A stretch of 64,000 nucleotides of DNA from Deltaproteobacteria bacterium (GTDB lineage: Bacteria; Desulfobacterota; Desulfobacteria; Desulfobacterales; Desulfosarcinaceae), in contig JAKALP010000013.1 in the NCBI GenBank assembly GCA_021824175.1, forward strand, positions 62,001 to 126,000, in the 5' to 3' direction. Position 1 is the first letter of the stretch. The number at the start of each line of letters is the position of its first letter. The notes below the pieces were generated by a model, which was not told where the DNA came from, did not search any database, and saw only the letters and a program-made list of their open reading frames with translations. Position numbers and translations under genes: made by a program. Shown here piece by piece: positions 17,381-28,630 of this stretch.

Positions 17381-17668
17381 ATGAAACTAAGACCGTTGCA
17401 GGATCGCATTCTGGTGCAAAGAGTTGAGGAAGAGACCACTACCAAAGGTGGCATCATTATCCCCGATACGGCTAAGGAGAAACCGGCCGAAGGAAAAGTA
17501 ATCGCCGTGGGCAATGGCAAATTAGGCGAGGACGGCAAACGCGTGCCGCTGGAAATTAAAGCCGGCGACAAAATTCTTTTTGGAAAATACTCGGGCACGG
17601 AAGTGAAGATCGAAGGTGAAGAGTACCTGATCATGCGCGAAGACGACGTTCTGGGCGTTATTGGATAA
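17381..17668 (+). CDS. groS: Co-chaperonin GroES
   Basis: 95 residues, full length: [17 protein letters not shown] start, the mobile loop [18 protein letters not shown] that binds GroEL, and the [15 protein letters not shown] end. GroES caps the GroEL cage. It precedes groL by 35 bases. The 256 bases upstream hold a weak hairpin (AAGCCA 17161 with TGGCTT 17176) that may end fmdB, and no CIRCE element, so HrcA control is not indicated. Confidence 0.98.
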   Translation: MKLRPLQDRILVQRVEEETTTKGGIIIPDTAKEKPAEGKVIAVGNGKLGEDGKRVPLEIKAGDKILFGKYSGTEVKIEGEEYLIMREDDVLGVIG

Positions 17669-17673
17669 GTTAA

Positions 17674-19362
<1,689 letters not shown>

Positions 19363-19394
19363 ACCCAGCTCTACCATCGCCTAAAAACAAGTAT

Positions 19395-19429
19395 AACCTC
19401 CGTGCCTTTTTGGCACGGAGGTTTTTTAT
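19395..19429 (+). terminator. groESL terminator
   Basis: AACCTCCGTGCC 19395-19406 pairs perfectly with GGCACGGAGGTT 19412-19423 around a T-rich loop and runs into TTTTATT. It is the strongest intrinsic terminator in the window. Confidence 0.93.
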
Positions 19430-19655
19430 TCGAACCTATATTTTCTTTAAAACGCCAACCACGAATAGGAGGCCTCCCGGCAGCCCATCGCGCAGTATTT
19501 TGCCCCACTCTTTCACCGGTAACCTTTGAAACGAATCCGTCCACCACCAAAACGATAGAAACCTTGACAAACTGCCATGAACCAGATTATTGAAATTAAT
19601 AATAAAGTCTGACGTCGGGTTTGAAAACAGATAACTTTAAGTGGGGAACGAACCT

Positions 19656-20765
19656 ATGAAGATTAGAACACGACGACACGCTCTGGGACCGATCCTGTTA
19701 TTGATCGGATGGGCATTCATGGCGGTTTCCGCTGCCGCAGCAGCCGAAGGAACCGCCGCCGCCGAAGGAACCGATGCCATTTCTAAAATGGATTACGAAG
19801 CTGGTTTCTACTACACCGTAAAAAAGGGCGACACCCTATGGGATCTGTCCCAGCGATTCAGTGACTCTCCTTGGCAATGGCCTGATCTTTGGCGGGAGAA
19901 CAAACAGATCCCTAATCCTCATTGGATTTATCCCGGTGAGCGCATCCGGATCTACCGTAAAAGCGGGCAATATGCGGGTGAGAAGCCACCCGCTTCTACC
20001 GCTCCCACACCGGATTTAAAAGAAGTCCCGCCGATTACACCCCAGGTGGAAGCCTCTACCCCTGTGCAACGCCCCAAACTGGAAGTTGAATTCTTCTTTC
20101 CCGGCATTGATCGAGTCGGTTTTATCCGAAAACCCGTGGTCCAACCCCTGGGTGTTATTTTTAAATGCTTGCGCGACAAAGAACTTATTAGCAGCGGTGA
20201 CACGGTTTATGTTCGATACGGCAATGCAAAGACAAAAAGCGCTTTTCAGCCGGGCGCGCGCATGACGGTTTACCGTACTATCGATCCGAACGCAAAATCC
20301 GTAGCCAATGAAAGTACCGGTGATCAGCACTATTTGGTAGGCGTTGTTGAGGTTGCTTCCACCGAAGCCGAGTATGCCATTGCCAAGGTGGTGGAATCCT
20401 ACCGCGCCATATTTATTAACGACAAGCTGATGCCCTATGAAACCCGCTCGCCCAACATCCCCGTGGTGGATGCTACGCCGGGCATCAAAGGGAAAATTAT
20501 CGTGGCGGAAGAACATCAGCTCCTGATGGGCGATCATATGTTCGCCTTTATAGACAAAGGCGCGGATGATCATATTCTCCCCGGCCAGATTTACAACATC
20601 TACTCACAGGAAACCGCCAAAATCGAAGGCGCTGGCAATACCGTCTTAAAGCCGGTGCAGATCGGCGCCTTGATCGTACTCCATGTTGAGAAAGACAACT
20701 CAACTGCATTCATTATAAATAGTAAAGACCGAATTGCTTCGGGAAACCTGGTAATGACACCATAG
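19656..20765 (+). CDS. Exported LysM-domain protein
   Basis: 369 residues from ATG 19656 with GGGGAA upstream; an earlier GTG at 19641 is possible. A signal peptide (hydrophobic core ILLLIGWAFMAVSAAA) and an Ala/Glu/Gly-rich spacer precede one LysM domain (about residues 50-105: YTVKKGDTLWDLSQRF, WIYPGERIRIY), which binds peptidoglycan. The remaining 250 residues have beta-rich repeats without a known domain (DTVYVRYGNAKTKSAF, GDHMFAFIDKGADDHI). It is likely periplasmic. Monocistronic, flanked by the groESL terminator and its own. Confidence 0.87.
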   Translation: MKIRTRRHALGPILLLIGWAFMAVSAAAAAEGTAAAEGTDAISKMDYEAGFYYTVKKGDTLWDLSQRFSDSPWQWPDLWRENKQIPNPHWIYPGERIRIYRKSGQYAGEKPPASTAPTPDLKEVPPITPQVEASTPVQRPKLEVEFFFPGIDRVGFIRKPVVQPLGVIFKCLRDKELISSGDTVYVRYGNAKTKSAFQPGARMTVYRTIDPNAKSVANESTGDQHYLVGVVEVASTEAEYAIAKVVESYRAIFINDKLMPYETRSPNIPVVDATPGIKGKIIVAEEHQLLMGDHMFAFIDKGADDHILPGQIYNIYSQETAKIEGAGNTVLKPVQIGALIVLHVEKDNSTAFIINSKDRIASGNLVMTP

Positions 20766-20790
20766 AACTTTTTTATAATTAATCTATCTT

Positions 20791-20829
20791 AAAGGCGGCT
20801 GCCCGAAGAGAATGGGCAGCCGCCTTTTT
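20791..20829. terminator. Bidirectional terminator between lysM gene and pilB-like gene
   Basis: AAAGGCGGCTGCCC 20791-20804 and GGGCAGCCGCCTTT 20814-20827 form a perfect 14-bp stem; the plus strand runs into TTTT and the minus strand has its own T-rich tail (TTTAAGATAG). Confidence 0.88.
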
Positions 20830-20847
20830 GTCTGTTACGCACAATTC

Positions 20848-22671
20848 CTATGTATGTTCCCAGGTCACGCGCAGTACTTCCTGGTAGGTAGTAAACCCCT
20901 GCATGAATTTTTCGATAGCACTCTCCCTCAACGTGCGCATACCCTCTTCTCGGGCTTTGGCACGAATGGCATCCACCTCCGCCGAAGCAGTGGTCAATTT
21001 ACGAATGGATTCGGTGAAAGGTATCAACTCCACCACGCAGGTCCGCCCTTGATACCCAGTGCCGCGGCACTTTTCGCAGCCGTTGCCTTTGAATAATTTT
21101 AGCTTACCGCTCCGCCCGACATCCAGCCCTAAGGATTTGAGTTCTTCGCTCGGCATCTCAAAAGGAGTTTTACAATAGTTACAAATTTTACGAATCAACC
21201 GCTGACCCAGAATTCCCACCAAAGTTGCCTGCATCAAAAAATGGGGTACGCCCAAATCAAGCAACCGCATGATCGCGGAGGGAGCATCGTTGGTATGCAG
21301 GGTGGATAACACCAGATGTCCGGTTAGGGCGGCCTGGATGGCATTTTCGGCCGTCTCCAGATCGCGCATTTCTCCGATCATGATGATGTCCGGATCCTGA
21401 CGCAGGATGTTGCGAAGCACGGAGCCGAAGGTAATGCCGATTTGATTCTGCACGGCGATCTGGTTAAAGCTTTCATGGACCATTTCGATGGGCTCTTCAA
21501 TGGTCGTAATATTGATTCCCGGCGTATTGATCTTATTTAAAGTGGAATAAAGCGTAGTAGACTTTCCACTTCCCGTAGGACCACAGACCAGAAGAATGCC
21601 ATGGGGCATGGTGATGATATTTTGATAACGTTCCAGGTCCACCTTGGAAAAGCCCAGTTCCGATAAGTCCCGGAACAAGATGTCCGGGTCCATTATGCGC
21701 ATGACCACTTTCTCCCCGAAAGCCACGGGGATGGTGGAAACACGAATTTCTACTTCCACATCGCCCTTGTCGGTCTTGATGCGTCCATCCTGGGGACGTC
21801 GTTTCTCCGACATGTCCATGCGTGCTAAGTTCTTAATACGGCTGATGATGGCCGAATGAACTGCCTTGGGCAGTTTGTAAATGGTGTGAAGCACACCGTC
21901 GATGCGCATCCGGACCAAGCTTAGTTCCCTTTTGGGCTCAATGTGGATATCGCTGGCTTTCTGATCGAAAGCATAGAGAAACAAATGATCCACGGCATTG
22001 ACGATATGCTGGTCATTGGAGGGCAATTCGTCCGCGGCCCGCAGGCGCACATATTGCTCCAAATTGCCGAGGTCGACGACGGGCCCACCGAATTGATCCT
22101 GTGCCGCGACAATAGATCGTTTGAAGCCGAAGAACTCATTAATCAATTTAATGATCTCCGACTTCGGGCTGACAACTACTTCCACACGCAACTTGCACGC
22201 CATGGCCACATCGTCCAAAACCACCAGGTTAAACGGGTCGGGCATGGCGACGGTCAGGAGCCCATCTTTGATATCCACCGGCACCACCAAATGCTTCATG
22301 GCAAAGGATCTAGGAATGGTGGTGGTCACTACGTTCAAATCAAGCTTCAGAGGATCAATTTTGTAATAAGGAATCTTCCAATGGCGCGCCAAGGCTTGAT
22401 ATATGGTCTCTTCGTCAAGGGGCAGTCCGGGATTATCCGCGCGGTTTAGTTTCAATGAGACGATTACATCCACAATATTTAATGGATTGCTAATTAGTTC
22501 GGCAGAAGGAGTATTTTCATATTTTTGGCGTCTGATTTTCTCTAGTTTTTGCAGCAGATCTTCTTTCTTGCGCAGGATCTCTTTGGCGTTGGTCGTTGAA
22601 AGTAATTTATTTTGGATGAGGATTTGGCAGACCACCTCAGGTTTGAATGCGTCTTGGGGCTTTTTGGTCAT
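20848..22671 (-). CDS. Type II/IV pilus assembly ATPase, GspE/PilB family
   Basis: 607 residues. An N-terminal GspE-II/MshEN-like domain (YQALARHWKIPYYKID) precedes the secretion ATPase core: Walker A VCGPTGSGKSTTLYSTL, Asp box ITTIEEPIE, Walker B LRQDPDIIMIGEMRDLETAE, His box LSTLHTNDAPSAIMRLLDLG. A C4 zinc element (CNYCKTPFE and CEKCRGTGYQGR) is typical of extension ATPases of type IV pili and type II secretion. No other pilus or secretion gene is near, so which machine it drives cannot be told. The 772-residue unknown gene lies 80 bases upstream on the same strand. Confidence 0.9.
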   Translation of the reverse strand: MTKKPQDAFKPEVVCQILIQNKLLSTTNAKEILRKKEDLLQKLEKIRRQKYENTPSAELISNPLNIVDVIVSLKLNRADNPGLPLDEETIYQALARHWKIPYYKIDPLKLDLNVVTTTIPRSFAMKHLVVPVDIKDGLLTVAMPDPFNLVVLDDVAMACKLRVEVVVSPKSEIIKLINEFFGFKRSIVAAQDQFGGPVVDLGNLEQYVRLRAADELPSNDQHIVNAVDHLFLYAFDQKASDIHIEPKRELSLVRMRIDGVLHTIYKLPKAVHSAIISRIKNLARMDMSEKRRPQDGRIKTDKGDVEVEIRVSTIPVAFGEKVVMRIMDPDILFRDLSELGFSKVDLERYQNIITMPHGILLVCGPTGSGKSTTLYSTLNKINTPGINITTIEEPIEMVHESFNQIAVQNQIGITFGSVLRNILRQDPDIIMIGEMRDLETAENAIQAALTGHLVLSTLHTNDAPSAIMRLLDLGVPHFLMQATLVGILGQRLIRKICNYCKTPFEMPSEELKSLGLDVGRSGKLKLFKGNGCEKCRGTGYQGRTCVVELIPFTESIRKLTTASAEVDAIRAKAREEGMRTLRESAIEKFMQGFTTYQEVLRVTWEHT

Positions 22672-22751
22672 CGGGTGTCACTTTCTTGAAAAATAATGGA
22701 CCGTCCAACGCCCTCCGGCATATGCGATATGGTAGAAAAACAGATAACGCC

Positions 22752-25070
22752 TTAACGTATCTGTAGCTGAATGGACCGGATGGCGGGTGCAATCCATTGC
22801 AGTGTTTGCTTGACTCGGCGCGCATAGGCCGGATCAGTATCCAGGGCCATGAGGCGAGCCGCGGATTGCTCCAGTGATTTTAGCGTTTCCAGGTCCTGGG
22901 GGGTTCCCAGTCGGGCCATGCCACGCAGCACAATTTTCAAATGGGACATGATCCCGTGCATATACTGATGACGCGAGGGTAGATGGTAGATCTCCGCATT
23001 GGGGTCGCAGTAAAAGGCCAACGCTTCGCGAAACACGCTCAAGGCGCTTGCGCCGCCAACCAATGCCAGGAAGATCAACCCTTCCCTTTCCAATCCCAGC
23101 AAGGGATGAGAGCTCGATCTACCGGTTTGCCTCTCCTCGTCCTTCTCTTCCATCTGAACGCGCAGGGTTTCCCGCATTATCCGAAATTTAGACACCACAC
23201 GCTGTCGATCCAGGTTCAGGCGCCATGCGACGTGCTCAATGGTTGCGCGGTTTAAACTCTTTCGGACTGCCAGCACTTCTTCGGGCGTGTGATGGATGTC
23301 GATAGTGCGTTCTTTATGATGGGTGCGCAACATCAATGTCGCCAGCGCAAAAGCATGATGGTCGCTCTGAATCAGAGCAACCTGTGGTTGGAACAAGTCC
23401 GCCAAAAGAAAATTGACCGCTGTTGATGTCTCTTTCACCTGCTTCGCGATTAGCGGCAAGACTGGGTAGAATGGGTGATGCTCGGCATCAGTGGTGTAAT
23501 GCCGGTAGAGCCCCCAAAGAATTTCGAAGGCAATTTGATTCGCTTTGCCCCCCTGGCTCTCAAGAGAAGCAATAAACCGGGGCAGATTGGCGCCGATATG
23601 CTCATCGAGACAATCAGCCAACTGAGTTGCGATTGGTTCTGCTTCCGGGCCAAATATCGTCTTAAATTCGGTCCAGGACTTATTCTGAAGGCTGAAGTGA
23701 TCGCGTGCCCACTGGTGGCAACACTCAATTTTGTCTAAAGTCACCTTCTTCTCATGAATGAGCGTAATCAGCTGAATCAACTGGGGATGAACCAGACCCA
23801 CAATAACTTTACGTCCAAGCAGGTCTATCTTGAGACCGCGTCGCTGGACTTCCATCTGATTGAACACCTTGGTTGGCAGCTTCTCGAGACGGGTGCCGAG
23901 AAAATCTAAAAACTGCTCGATCTTGGGCGTTTGGCTGCTTTGTGGGTCAATGGCATGCAACAGTCGATTGACCAGCACCAGATGTCGGGCCAAGGTTTCC
24001 GCATCCAGACCATTTTGAGGAAAATCAAGAAGCGAGGATAAAAGTTGGCACTCGTCTGAATTGAGATTCAAGCCGGCAATTAGAGTCGACAAATCGGTCA
24101 AGGTCGATAAATCAATGTCTTCGGCAGTAATTGGTAATTGACATGCATTCAGTGACTGCTCGCCATGTACTGCCGGTGACGCGCTTGATACCCTCAAGGC
24201 ATCTCTCGCCATGTTGCCTTCTTCCACCGGGGCGCACGACCTAGCTTCCTGCGATAAAGCATCGGCTTTGATCATCAGCAACGTATTGATTTCCACGGGG
24301 GGTTGAATCAGCTGGGTTCGCAAACTGCGGACACTGAAAATTTTGTTGTAGTTATCGGAAACGCAACCTTCCTTATCTTCTGTTTGGGCCAGCTCACAAA
24401 AAGATACAGCTTGCTTAACGATTTCACGCATATTTACGGAGCTCAGGCCATTGAGCCCAGCTACCAAGGTCAGGTTGGGGTCGGGTTTGCCATGAATATC
24501 GTGGATTAAGGGGATGGTGATGGCACGGCCTAAATATCGAAAAGTGATGGAAGCATTATTCTCTACCGCTTGCCGGAAACGCGCCAGCAGGTTGAGCGAA
24601 AAACGCAACTGATCATTTTTTTTGGATGAATTGCCTGGAAATTGCAAAAACAAAGAAACAATTCCTTGTTCATGGAAGCACATAAAAGCTTGATCCAAAG
24701 CGATGTTCAGGTGGTGGGTGGCTTTTTGGGCGCGCCCTGCGCGCATCAAGGCATTGGACCGGCAAAAGGCCTGTTCGCCAAATGTCAAATAGTAATCAGG
24801 CTTGTCATTGGCTCCTATACTGCCATAATCGATGCGGCGCACCATCATCGTCCCTTGATGGTTGGGCATCTTATCAAGGATTTCCAAACGGCGCATGATT
24901 TGATCGAAGATCACGGCGGTAGCCCGTGCGCCTCGGACATGGCGGGAATGGGTCAGGACAAGCCCCAACAGATGGGTCAATTCAATCAGCATTATTCGCC
25001 AAGGATCGCCCGCGGGGGATTTAACTGCCGATTCAGTCATAGATGTCGAAGGAGTGGAAGAGGTATTCAT
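22752..25070 (-). CDS. Large uncharacterised protein, 772 aa
   Basis: I do not recognise this protein. It has no signal peptide and no membrane segment, and is mostly helical. The first 20 residues are Ser/Thr-rich. Residues about 25-290 contain RRIDYGSIGANDKPDYYLT and a possible helical-repeat segment (SNALMRAGRAQKATHHLNIAL); residues 290-360 are low-complexity linker; the C-terminal half has a helix-turn-helix-like stretch (EHVAWRLNLDRQRVVSKFR). No catalytic motif is obvious. It is 80 bases upstream of the pilB-like ATPase on the same strand with no terminator between, so the two may be co-transcribed and functionally linked. ATG 25040 is an alternative start. Confidence 0.8.
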   Translation of the reverse strand: MNTSSTPSTSMTESAVKSPAGDPWRIMLIELTHLLGLVLTHSRHVRGARATAVIFDQIMRRLEILDKMPNHQGTMMVRRIDYGSIGANDKPDYYLTFGEQAFCRSNALMRAGRAQKATHHLNIALDQAFMCFHEQGIVSLFLQFPGNSSKKNDQLRFSLNLLARFRQAVENNASITFRYLGRAITIPLIHDIHGKPDPNLTLVAGLNGLSSVNMREIVKQAVSFCELAQTEDKEGCVSDNYNKIFSVRSLRTQLIQPPVEINTLLMIKADALSQEARSCAPVEEGNMARDALRVSSASPAVHGEQSLNACQLPITAEDIDLSTLTDLSTLIAGLNLNSDECQLLSSLLDFPQNGLDAETLARHLVLVNRLLHAIDPQSSQTPKIEQFLDFLGTRLEKLPTKVFNQMEVQRRGLKIDLLGRKVIVGLVHPQLIQLITLIHEKKVTLDKIECCHQWARDHFSLQNKSWTEFKTIFGPEAEPIATQLADCLDEHIGANLPRFIASLESQGGKANQIAFEILWGLYRHYTTDAEHHPFYPVLPLIAKQVKETSTAVNFLLADLFQPQVALIQSDHHAFALATLMLRTHHKERTIDIHHTPEEVLAVRKSLNRATIEHVAWRLNLDRQRVVSKFRIMRETLRVQMEEKDEERQTGRSSSHPLLGLEREGLIFLALVGGASALSVFREALAFYCDPNAEIYHLPSRHQYMHGIMSHLKIVLRGMARLGTPQDLETLKSLEQSAARLMALDTDPAYARRVKQTLQWIAPAIRSIQLQIR

Positions 25071-25243
25071 TTTCAGTCTCGTATAGAGCTTTCGTGTTTA
25101 ATTCGATATGCCTCGCCGGATGCGATCGTCAAACCAACGGAGCAGGCAGCAACTAAAAGCTTTTTGCTTTATTTTGAGATGGCTTGTAATCGCGCCGCAC
25201 GATATTTCTAATAGATTCACTTTAATAAAATGAAGGTACGGTG

Positions 25244-25831
25244 TCAATTTTCTGATTCTTTTTTAAAGACCACTCCCTCCCCTGGATAGATTCGGCGATC
25301 TTCTTTGAGCGCAGCCGCAATTGGCTCGGGCCAGTAGTGTCGCTGAGGTTCCGAGCCTTCCAGAGCCGCGGGCAACGGTTTGGCATCGCGCATCTGGGGA
25401 TGGCTTCTAAGTTCCAGCGATGCGACCGGTGCGCTGAATTCAATGGGAATCTGATTGGGATCAAAGCTATAAATCGAGTGGATAAAACCATGATCAATCA
25501 CTTCTGAAACCCAAAAACCGGCGCTTTCCAATCGTTCCTTGATGGCCCACAGGTCCTCATCAGCCGCCACCCCGACCGCCACATGATCAAAGGCCGCCGG
25601 CCCTTTGACCGGCACGCCGTGATCCTTCTCGGGCATGGGCTCTGCCGCAGGCCACTCAAAAAAAGAGATCAGGTCATGGGAGGAAATTTCAAAGAAGTAG
25701 TGCCGGTACCCCGGCCGTCCTAAGCCGGCCACGAGACGCATCCCCAGAAGGTCCCGCCAGAAGCGAATGGTAGAGGTCATATCTCCAGTGACCATCGCCA
25801 AGTGGTTGATGCCGGTATATGTGATGGTCAT
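25244..25831 (-). CDS. VOC-superfamily (glyoxalase/dioxygenase-like) protein
   Basis: 195 residues. Two beta-alpha-beta-beta-beta modules of the vicinal-oxygen-chelate fold: GINHLAMVTGDMTSTIRFWRD with the first metal His, and AFDHVAVGVAADEDLWAIKE with a second His, ending SIYSFDPNQIPIEFSA with the Glu ligand. The metal triad His/His/Glu appears intact. VOC enzymes range from glyoxalase I to ring-cleaving dioxygenases; the substrate cannot be told. It is followed by a 50-residue Pro-rich tail. It is 39 bases downstream of manA on the same strand. Confidence 0.83.
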   Translation of the reverse strand: MTITYTGINHLAMVTGDMTSTIRFWRDLLGMRLVAGLGRPGYRHYFFEISSHDLISFFEWPAAEPMPEKDHGVPVKGPAAFDHVAVGVAADEDLWAIKERLESAGFWVSEVIDHGFIHSIYSFDPNQIPIEFSAPVASLELRSHPQMRDAKPLPAALEGSEPQRHYWPEPIAAALKEDRRIYPGEGVVFKKESEN

Positions 25832-25870
25832 GTAAACACCTGTTGGCGACCTATATTAACCTTCGAGGCT

Positions 25871-27094
25871 TTAGATACCTATCCGCTTTGCGTTCACGCC
25901 CGCCCTGTAAAGCGTGGCTTGGCCATGAATCGCATAACGATTTACTTCAGCCGGCACAAAGACCGATTCGCCTTTGTGAACCTCCAGGCCTTTGGCGTTT
26001 CCTTCCCATTGGAAATTTACTTGGCCCTCGATGCACAGAAGTACTTCCGGCGTCAGCGGACGGCGGCCGGAATCAAAAATATGATCTATCTGGGGATTGA
26101 GCACCGACAGCTGAAACTCATCCGCCTGGCTCGTGTAGATCAACTCCAAGGCCCCAGCAGCCTGGGGCTCCAACACTTGCAGTGGCGAAGGACTAAAATC
26201 GAGAACCCGTAGCAGCTCAGCGGTATCAATATGTTTGGAGGTCAGCCCTCCCCTAAGAACGTTATCCGAGTTGGCCATGAGTTCAATGGCCACTCCTTGC
26301 AGATATGCATGCGGTCTGCCGGCCGGCAAGAAAAGCGCTTGCCCGGGTTGCAGTTCGATTAAATGCAATAGGGCTGGAGAAAGAACGCCCACATCTTCGG
26401 GGAATGCATCATTTAATGTTACAATCCACCTATAGACGATATGCTTCTTCACAATGGCCTTGGAGGCCGCGACAACCTCCTGGACCAGATCCACCCGCCG
26501 GTTTTTCTCCAAAGTCATCAGATTCACAAAAAAGGATCTCAATGCGCCATTGCCTGAACTGTTTTTAAGACCGTCCAGATCCCCACGCTGGTCGGCCGGC
26601 CATACGGGGCCGAGCAAACCGAAAATATCTTGGGGTTTGCGAAAGCCGCACAAGGCCTGGAATGGCGTAATGGCACAAACACATTCAGGTTTATGCTGAT
26701 CATCGCGGTAGTTGCGGTGGGGAGCGGACAAGGCGATGCCTTCGGTATTTTCCCGGGCAAAACCTTCTATGGCCAGCTCTTTGCTGGGATGGGCTTGGAT
26801 GGAGAGCGGCTGCTCTACCGCCAGCACCTTGAAGAGAAAAGGCAGTTGGGGACCGCACAAATCCAACACGGTTTGTCCCACCAATGGCAGCGGATCTTTC
26901 CTAATCAAATCGTGCAGACTTTGCCAGCGACCCTGAAACCACACTTGGGAAGAAGCCTTGGGATGGGCCCCCATCCAAAGTTCAGCCTCGGGATGGCCCG
27001 AAGGGCTGGGTTTCCCCAAAAGATCGGCGATGGCAGTACGGGAACCCCAGGGATACGGCTGGATGGTATTGCGCAACTTGAACAATCGTGTCAT
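25871..27094 (-). CDS. manA: Mannose-6-phosphate isomerase, class I
   Basis: 407 residues. Type I PMI signatures: YPWGSRTAIADLLG at the N-terminus, the zinc site LSIQAHPSKELA (Gln and His), the Glu ligand in KPECVCAI, and the last His with catalytic region GRPHAYLQGVAIELMANSD followed by RGGLTSKHID. It interconverts mannose-6-phosphate and fructose-6-phosphate, feeding GDP-sugar and glycan synthesis. No other sugar gene is adjacent; the VOC gene follows closely. Confidence 0.93.
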   Translation of the reverse strand: MTRLFKLRNTIQPYPWGSRTAIADLLGKPSPSGHPEAELWMGAHPKASSQVWFQGRWQSLHDLIRKDPLPLVGQTVLDLCGPQLPFLFKVLAVEQPLSIQAHPSKELAIEGFARENTEGIALSAPHRNYRDDQHKPECVCAITPFQALCGFRKPQDIFGLLGPVWPADQRGDLDGLKNSSGNGALRSFFVNLMTLEKNRRVDLVQEVVAASKAIVKKHIVYRWIVTLNDAFPEDVGVLSPALLHLIELQPGQALFLPAGRPHAYLQGVAIELMANSDNVLRGGLTSKHIDTAELLRVLDFSPSPLQVLEPQAAGALELIYTSQADEFQLSVLNPQIDHIFDSGRRPLTPEVLLCIEGQVNFQWEGNAKGLEVHKGESVFVPAEVNRYAIHGQATLYRAGVNAKRIGI

Positions 27095-27164
27095 GGAGCG
27101 TTTCCTGCTTTCTAAGGATCATACTTGCATGTTATATATCATTATCGACGACTAAGTGTCTATC

Positions 27165-27189
27165 ATGAAAAGGCTTTTTAGCTTCATGA
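27165..27189 (+). promoter_or_regulatory. Hairpin upstream of queE
   Basis: CATGAA and TTCATG, with inner GCT/AGC pairs, can form a stem-loop ending 17 bases before the queE ATG. It may affect queE translation. It does not match the preQ1 riboswitch patterns I know. Confidence 0.3.
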
Positions 27190-27205
27190 GTGAGTTGGTA
27201 ATCTT

Positions 27206-27850
27206 ATGGCTTTAATCATCAACGAAATTTTCTCCAGCATCCAGGGCGAATCCACTTTTGCTGGTTTGCCGTTTCTCTTTGTGCGCCTCACTGGTTGCAA
27301 TTTACGCTGCCGCTATTGTGACACCCGTTATGCATATGAGGAGGGTTCGGCCTGGGAGATAGCGCGAATACTCCAGCATCTGAACCAATTCAAATGCCGC
27401 CGGGTGACCGTCACCGGCGGAGAACCGTTGCTGCAGGCGCAAACGCCCGATTTGATCACGGCCCTGCTGGGCCAGGCATATATAGTCACTTTGGAAACAA
27501 ACGGCAGCTTGGACATTAGCCGGGTGGACCCTCGGTGCATTAAAATCTTAGACATCAAATGTCCATCCAGCGGGATGCAGGCCCATAACCTTGAGAAGAA
27601 TTGGTCCCTGCTAACCAATGAGGACCAAGTCAAATTCGTGGTAGCGGATCAAATCGATTTTGAATTCGCCCGCCGGACGACGGCGGCCCTGCCCTGTCAT
27701 ATCCGTCCAGGGAATGTTCTGTTTTCACCGGCTCATGGCCTGCTGGCACCGCGACTCCTGGCGCAATGGATGATGGAAACTCAAGTTGAAGGCCGTTTGC
27801 AAATCCAACTGCATAAATATATTTGGCCTGATATCCAAAGAGGGGTTTGA
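27206..27850 (+). CDS. queE: 7-carboxy-7-deazaguanine synthase QueE
   Basis: 214 residues. A compact radical-SAM enzyme: the start [25 protein letters not shown] is diagnostic (substrate site), and the cluster motif is [28 protein letters not shown] is the GGE SAM motif. QueE converts 6-carboxytetrahydropterin to CDG in queuosine synthesis. The gene overlaps or abuts queC, the next enzyme of the pathway. Confidence 0.95.
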   Translation: MALIINEIFSSIQGESTFAGLPFLFVRLTGCNLRCRYCDTRYAYEEGSAWEIARILQHLNQFKCRRVTVTGGEPLLQAQTPDLITALLGQAYIVTLETNGSLDISRVDPRCIKILDIKCPSSGMQAHNLEKNWSLLTNEDQVKFVVADQIDFEFARRTTAALPCHIRPGNVLFSPAHGLLAPRLLAQWMMETQVEGRLQIQLHKYIWPDIQRGV

Positions 27851-27852
27851 AT

Positions 27853-28572
27853 TTGAATACGTCGGAAACTCTGAATAAAGCCATAGCCATCATCCTTTCC
27901 AGTGGCGGCATTGACTCCACCACGGCCATGGCCATGGCCAAACAGGATGGTTATCGGCTGTTCAGTCTGAGTTTCGATTACGGCCAGCGCCACCGCCACG
28001 AATTGGCCGCTGCCCAACGGGTGGCAACGCACTTGGGTGCTGAGCGGCATCAGATCGTCAATCTGGATCTGGCGGGCATTGGTGGATCGGCCCTCACCGA
28101 CAACCTGGAGGTGCCCAAAGATCGGGAATTACGGCAAATGACCGAAGAGATCCCGATCACCTATGTGCCTGCCCGTAATACCATTTTTCTCTCCATTGCC
28201 TTGGCGTGGGCCGAGGTATTGGGTGCAGACCGGATTGTCATCGGGGTCAATGCCGTGGATTACAGCGGCTATCCCGACTGCCGGCCGGAGTATATTGCCG
28301 CTTTTCAAGCGCTGGCCGATCTGGCGACCAAAACAGGCGTGCAAGACCGGCGATCCATTCGCATTCACACCCCATTGATTCATATGACCAAGGCCCAAAT
28401 CATTCAAACCGGCGCTGCCCTGGGCGTGGACTATGGGCTCACCCACAGCTGCTATGATCCATCCGAAGAGGGTCTGGCTTGTGGCCGTTGTGACAGCTGC
28501 CAATTACGACGCAAGGGCTTTGAAGAGGCCGGCGTGTCCGATCCCACCCGCTACCGACGGGTTCCCTCATAA
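27853..28572 (+). CDS. queC: 7-cyano-7-deazaguanine synthase QueC
   Basis: 239 residues starting at TTG 27853, which has GAGGGG 7 bases upstream; TTG 27847 overlaps the queE stop but is too close to that site. No ATG fits. PP-loop ATPase motif [16 protein letters not shown], then [17 protein letters not shown] and the C-terminal zinc set [19 protein letters not shown]. QueC makes preQ0 from CDG, ammonia and ATP. Forms an operon with queE. Confidence 0.95.
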   Translation: MNTSETLNKAIAIILSSGGIDSTTAMAMAKQDGYRLFSLSFDYGQRHRHELAAAQRVATHLGAERHQIVNLDLAGIGGSALTDNLEVPKDRELRQMTEEIPITYVPARNTIFLSIALAWAEVLGADRIVIGVNAVDYSGYPDCRPEYIAAFQALADLATKTGVQDRRSIRIHTPLIHMTKAQIIQTGAALGVDYGLTHSCYDPSEEGLACGRCDSCQLRRKGFEEAGVSDPTRYRRVPS

Positions 28573-28630
28573 CCGAATGCACAGCAGGACCATCTTAGAC
28601 TTGAAATCAGAGAAACAAAAGGAGTAGCCA

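Noticed and set aside
27095-27205. preQ1 riboswitch before queE
   Set aside because: No match to known class I-III patterns; only a simple hairpin.
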